This document shows, piece after piece, positions 17,346-18,246 of a DNA stretch of 18,246 bases. Made by a program: the position numbers and the translations under genes. Source of the DNA: Gracilaria vermiculophylla (lineage: Eukaryota; Rhodophyta; Florideophyceae; Gracilariales; Gracilariaceae). Location of the stretch: NCBI GenBank assembly GCA_019155205.2, contig JAHNZQ020000004.1:2141636-2159881 (forward strand), given 5' to 3'. The notes under the pieces are model-generated. The model searched no databases and was not told the DNA's origin. It saw only the letters and a list, made by a program, of their open reading frames with translations. Position 1 is the first letter of the stretch. Every line of letters starts with the position of its first letter.

Positions 17346-17608
17346 GGGTGACTGCTTGCAGAATTAGACGCCCAGACTGGTGACAAATCGTACTTGAAAT
17401 ATCTGCATGGTGATGCGAGAAATCGTAGAGATATAACGGGGTGACGCCAAGTCGAGATGAAGAAACTAGGGCGAAAAGTTTGGGGGAGTTTAGATAAAGA
17501 GGTGACATAGTGCAGAGTTTGGGTGAAATTATCACCTGTGGCTACCTTAGGGTGACAAAAACACAAAGCAGGGGTGATCAATTAAACTCTCACTGTTCAG
17601 AGGGTGAC
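17346..17608. repeat. Array of a short GGGTGAC motif at about 30-bp spacing
   Basis: GGGTGAC or one- to two-base variants start at 17346, 17378, 17408, 17439, 17469 (GGGCGAA), 17500, 17521 (GGGTGAA), 17550, 17572 and 17602. Steps are 32, 30, 31, 30, 31, 21, 29, 22 and 30. The intervening sequences are unrelated to each other, so this is not a minisatellite. It lies 32 bp beyond the stop codon of the MULE-like transposase, where subterminal protein-binding repeats of DNA transposons are often found. Confidence 0.6.
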
Positions 17609-17639
17609 AGCTTTACTATTCGGACGGTGGAAGCCTCTA

Positions 17640-18242
17640 CTACGGCGTATCTCCAAACAGCTGACGCAGCTGGCACTGAGATGATGTATGTCCTTCTTGA
17701 TTGCATAAAGAACATGTGTAGCTTCTTTTCTTCCTTGCTGCGGGTCCACGTTCAAACCAACCCTTCCGCCGTACGCCAGCATTTTTAACTGGGCGGCCAC
17801 GAGGTGGAGGAAGTGCTTTCGGGATGTTCAAATTTCCCCCAGTTAGAACCAGAACCTTCGCCTTTGACATCACTTCATCCATTTCTCCTTGTGTAGGAAT
17901 CACATAACTAACATCGTTGTATATAGCCTTCCAGCTGCTCGTCAGATGACGAAGAGCAATGAAACGATGTCTGTTTGCAGCTCCATGTTTTTCGCATAAA
18001 ACGGCGACTCCATGAAAGCATGGCAATCCATCCTCATTTGTTGAGTACCCACAACAATACGGAGGTGTGTGTTCCGCATCCGGTAAACTTATTCGCCGTT
18101 GCACTGCTCCATCTGTCAAACTGGTTATAGTTGCCTCCATACCAGCTGTACCATTGCAAAACTTAACTGTGTCTTGATACATACGAGATCGGCGAATAAG
18201 AACAGCAATTTGTTTTTCAATGTTTGGCGGAACAAGGTTATT
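17640..18242 (-). CDS. MULE-like transposase, C-terminal part (runs off the window edge)
   Basis: The minus-strand frame ends with TAG at 17642-17640. It is open to 18242, where an in-frame TGA (18245-18243) meets the window edge; NNLVPPNIEKQIAVLIRRSR before the first Met (18182) still looks coding, so the true start is upstream or across an intron. Numbered from that Met: a SWIM-like finger (C43, C44, C55, H57 in CCGYSTNEDGLPCFHG; the first Cys of CxC seems shifted or is Tyr42), then PPPRGRPVKN at about 125-134, an AT-hook-like GRP, then a perfect CCHC knuckle CSLCNQEGHTSSQC (C157, C160, H165, C170). SWIM, linker and CCHC in this order mark the C-terminus of Mutator-like (MuDR/FAR1-type) transposases. 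The DDE core lies outside the window. No break is seen, so the element may be fairly young, or this may be a domesticated gene. Confidence 0.72.
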   Translation of the reverse strand, partial: NNLVPPNIEKQIAVLIRRSRMYQDTVKFCNGTAGMEATITSLTDGAVQRRISLPDAEHTPPYCCGYSTNEDGLPCFHGVAVLCEKHGAANRHRFIALRHLTSSWKAIYNDVSYVIPTQGEMDEVMSKAKVLVLTGGNLNIPKALPPPRGRPVKNAGVRRKGWFERGPAARKKRSYTCSLCNQEGHTSSQCQLRQLFGDTP

Positions 18243-18246
18243 TCAG

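Noticed and set aside
17346..17608. CRISPR-like array of regularly spaced repeats
   Set aside because: The repeated unit is only about 7 bp and varies, the neighbours are eukaryotic transposon and secreted-protein genes, and no cas-like gene is present.

Overview
The window looks like eukaryotic nuclear DNA made mostly of old, nested transposable elements. Only one gene is clearly intact. The reasons for calling it eukaryotic are: Ty3/gypsy pol fragments on both strands; a tiny LTR element primed by an internal piece of initiator-Met tRNA; a Tc1-like DNA transposon; a MULE-type transposase end with SWIM and CCHC zinc fingers; and a secreted multidomain protein with PKD-, PA14- and IPT/TIG-like domains. 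That protein is encoded in 2.6 kb without introns. An alga, stramenopile/oomycete or similar intron-poor lineage would fit, but the species cannot be named from the sequence.

Layout. 1-1500: a minus-strand Ty3/gypsy pol fragment, cut off at its low-coordinate end by a perfect 53-bp palindrome. 1932-9354: plus-strand Ty3/gypsy material in the order integrase piece, polypurine tract, 181-bp LTR, leader, gag, protease region, second 181-bp LTR with leader, then RT, RNase H and integrase. All of it is interrupted by stops and frameshifts. Two copies of a 308-bp TRIM-like miniature LTR element sit in this block. The copy in gag is young and structurally complete (TG...CA LTRs, tRNA primer site, polypurine tract, 5-bp target duplication); the other is old.

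9355-13652: base composition becomes AT-rich at once. This part holds a 5' fragment of a Tc1-like element, about 1.4 kb of unassigned DNA with a diverged copy of the palindromic segment, further Tc1-type ends, and a nearly full-length but broken Tc1-like transposase with subterminal repeats.

14234-16864: an intact gene for a secreted protein of about 876 residues, with a central beta-propeller resembling PQQ-dependent sugar dehydrogenases. 16957-18246: a short unrecognised minus-strand frame, a roughly 30-bp-spaced array of a GGGTGAC motif, and the C-terminal end of a MULE-like transposase running off the right edge.

The most notable features are the young TRIM element with a half-tRNA-type primer site, the palindrome with apparent compensatory changes between its two copies, the spaced GGGTGAC array beside the MULE, and the multidomain putative sugar oxidoreductase.
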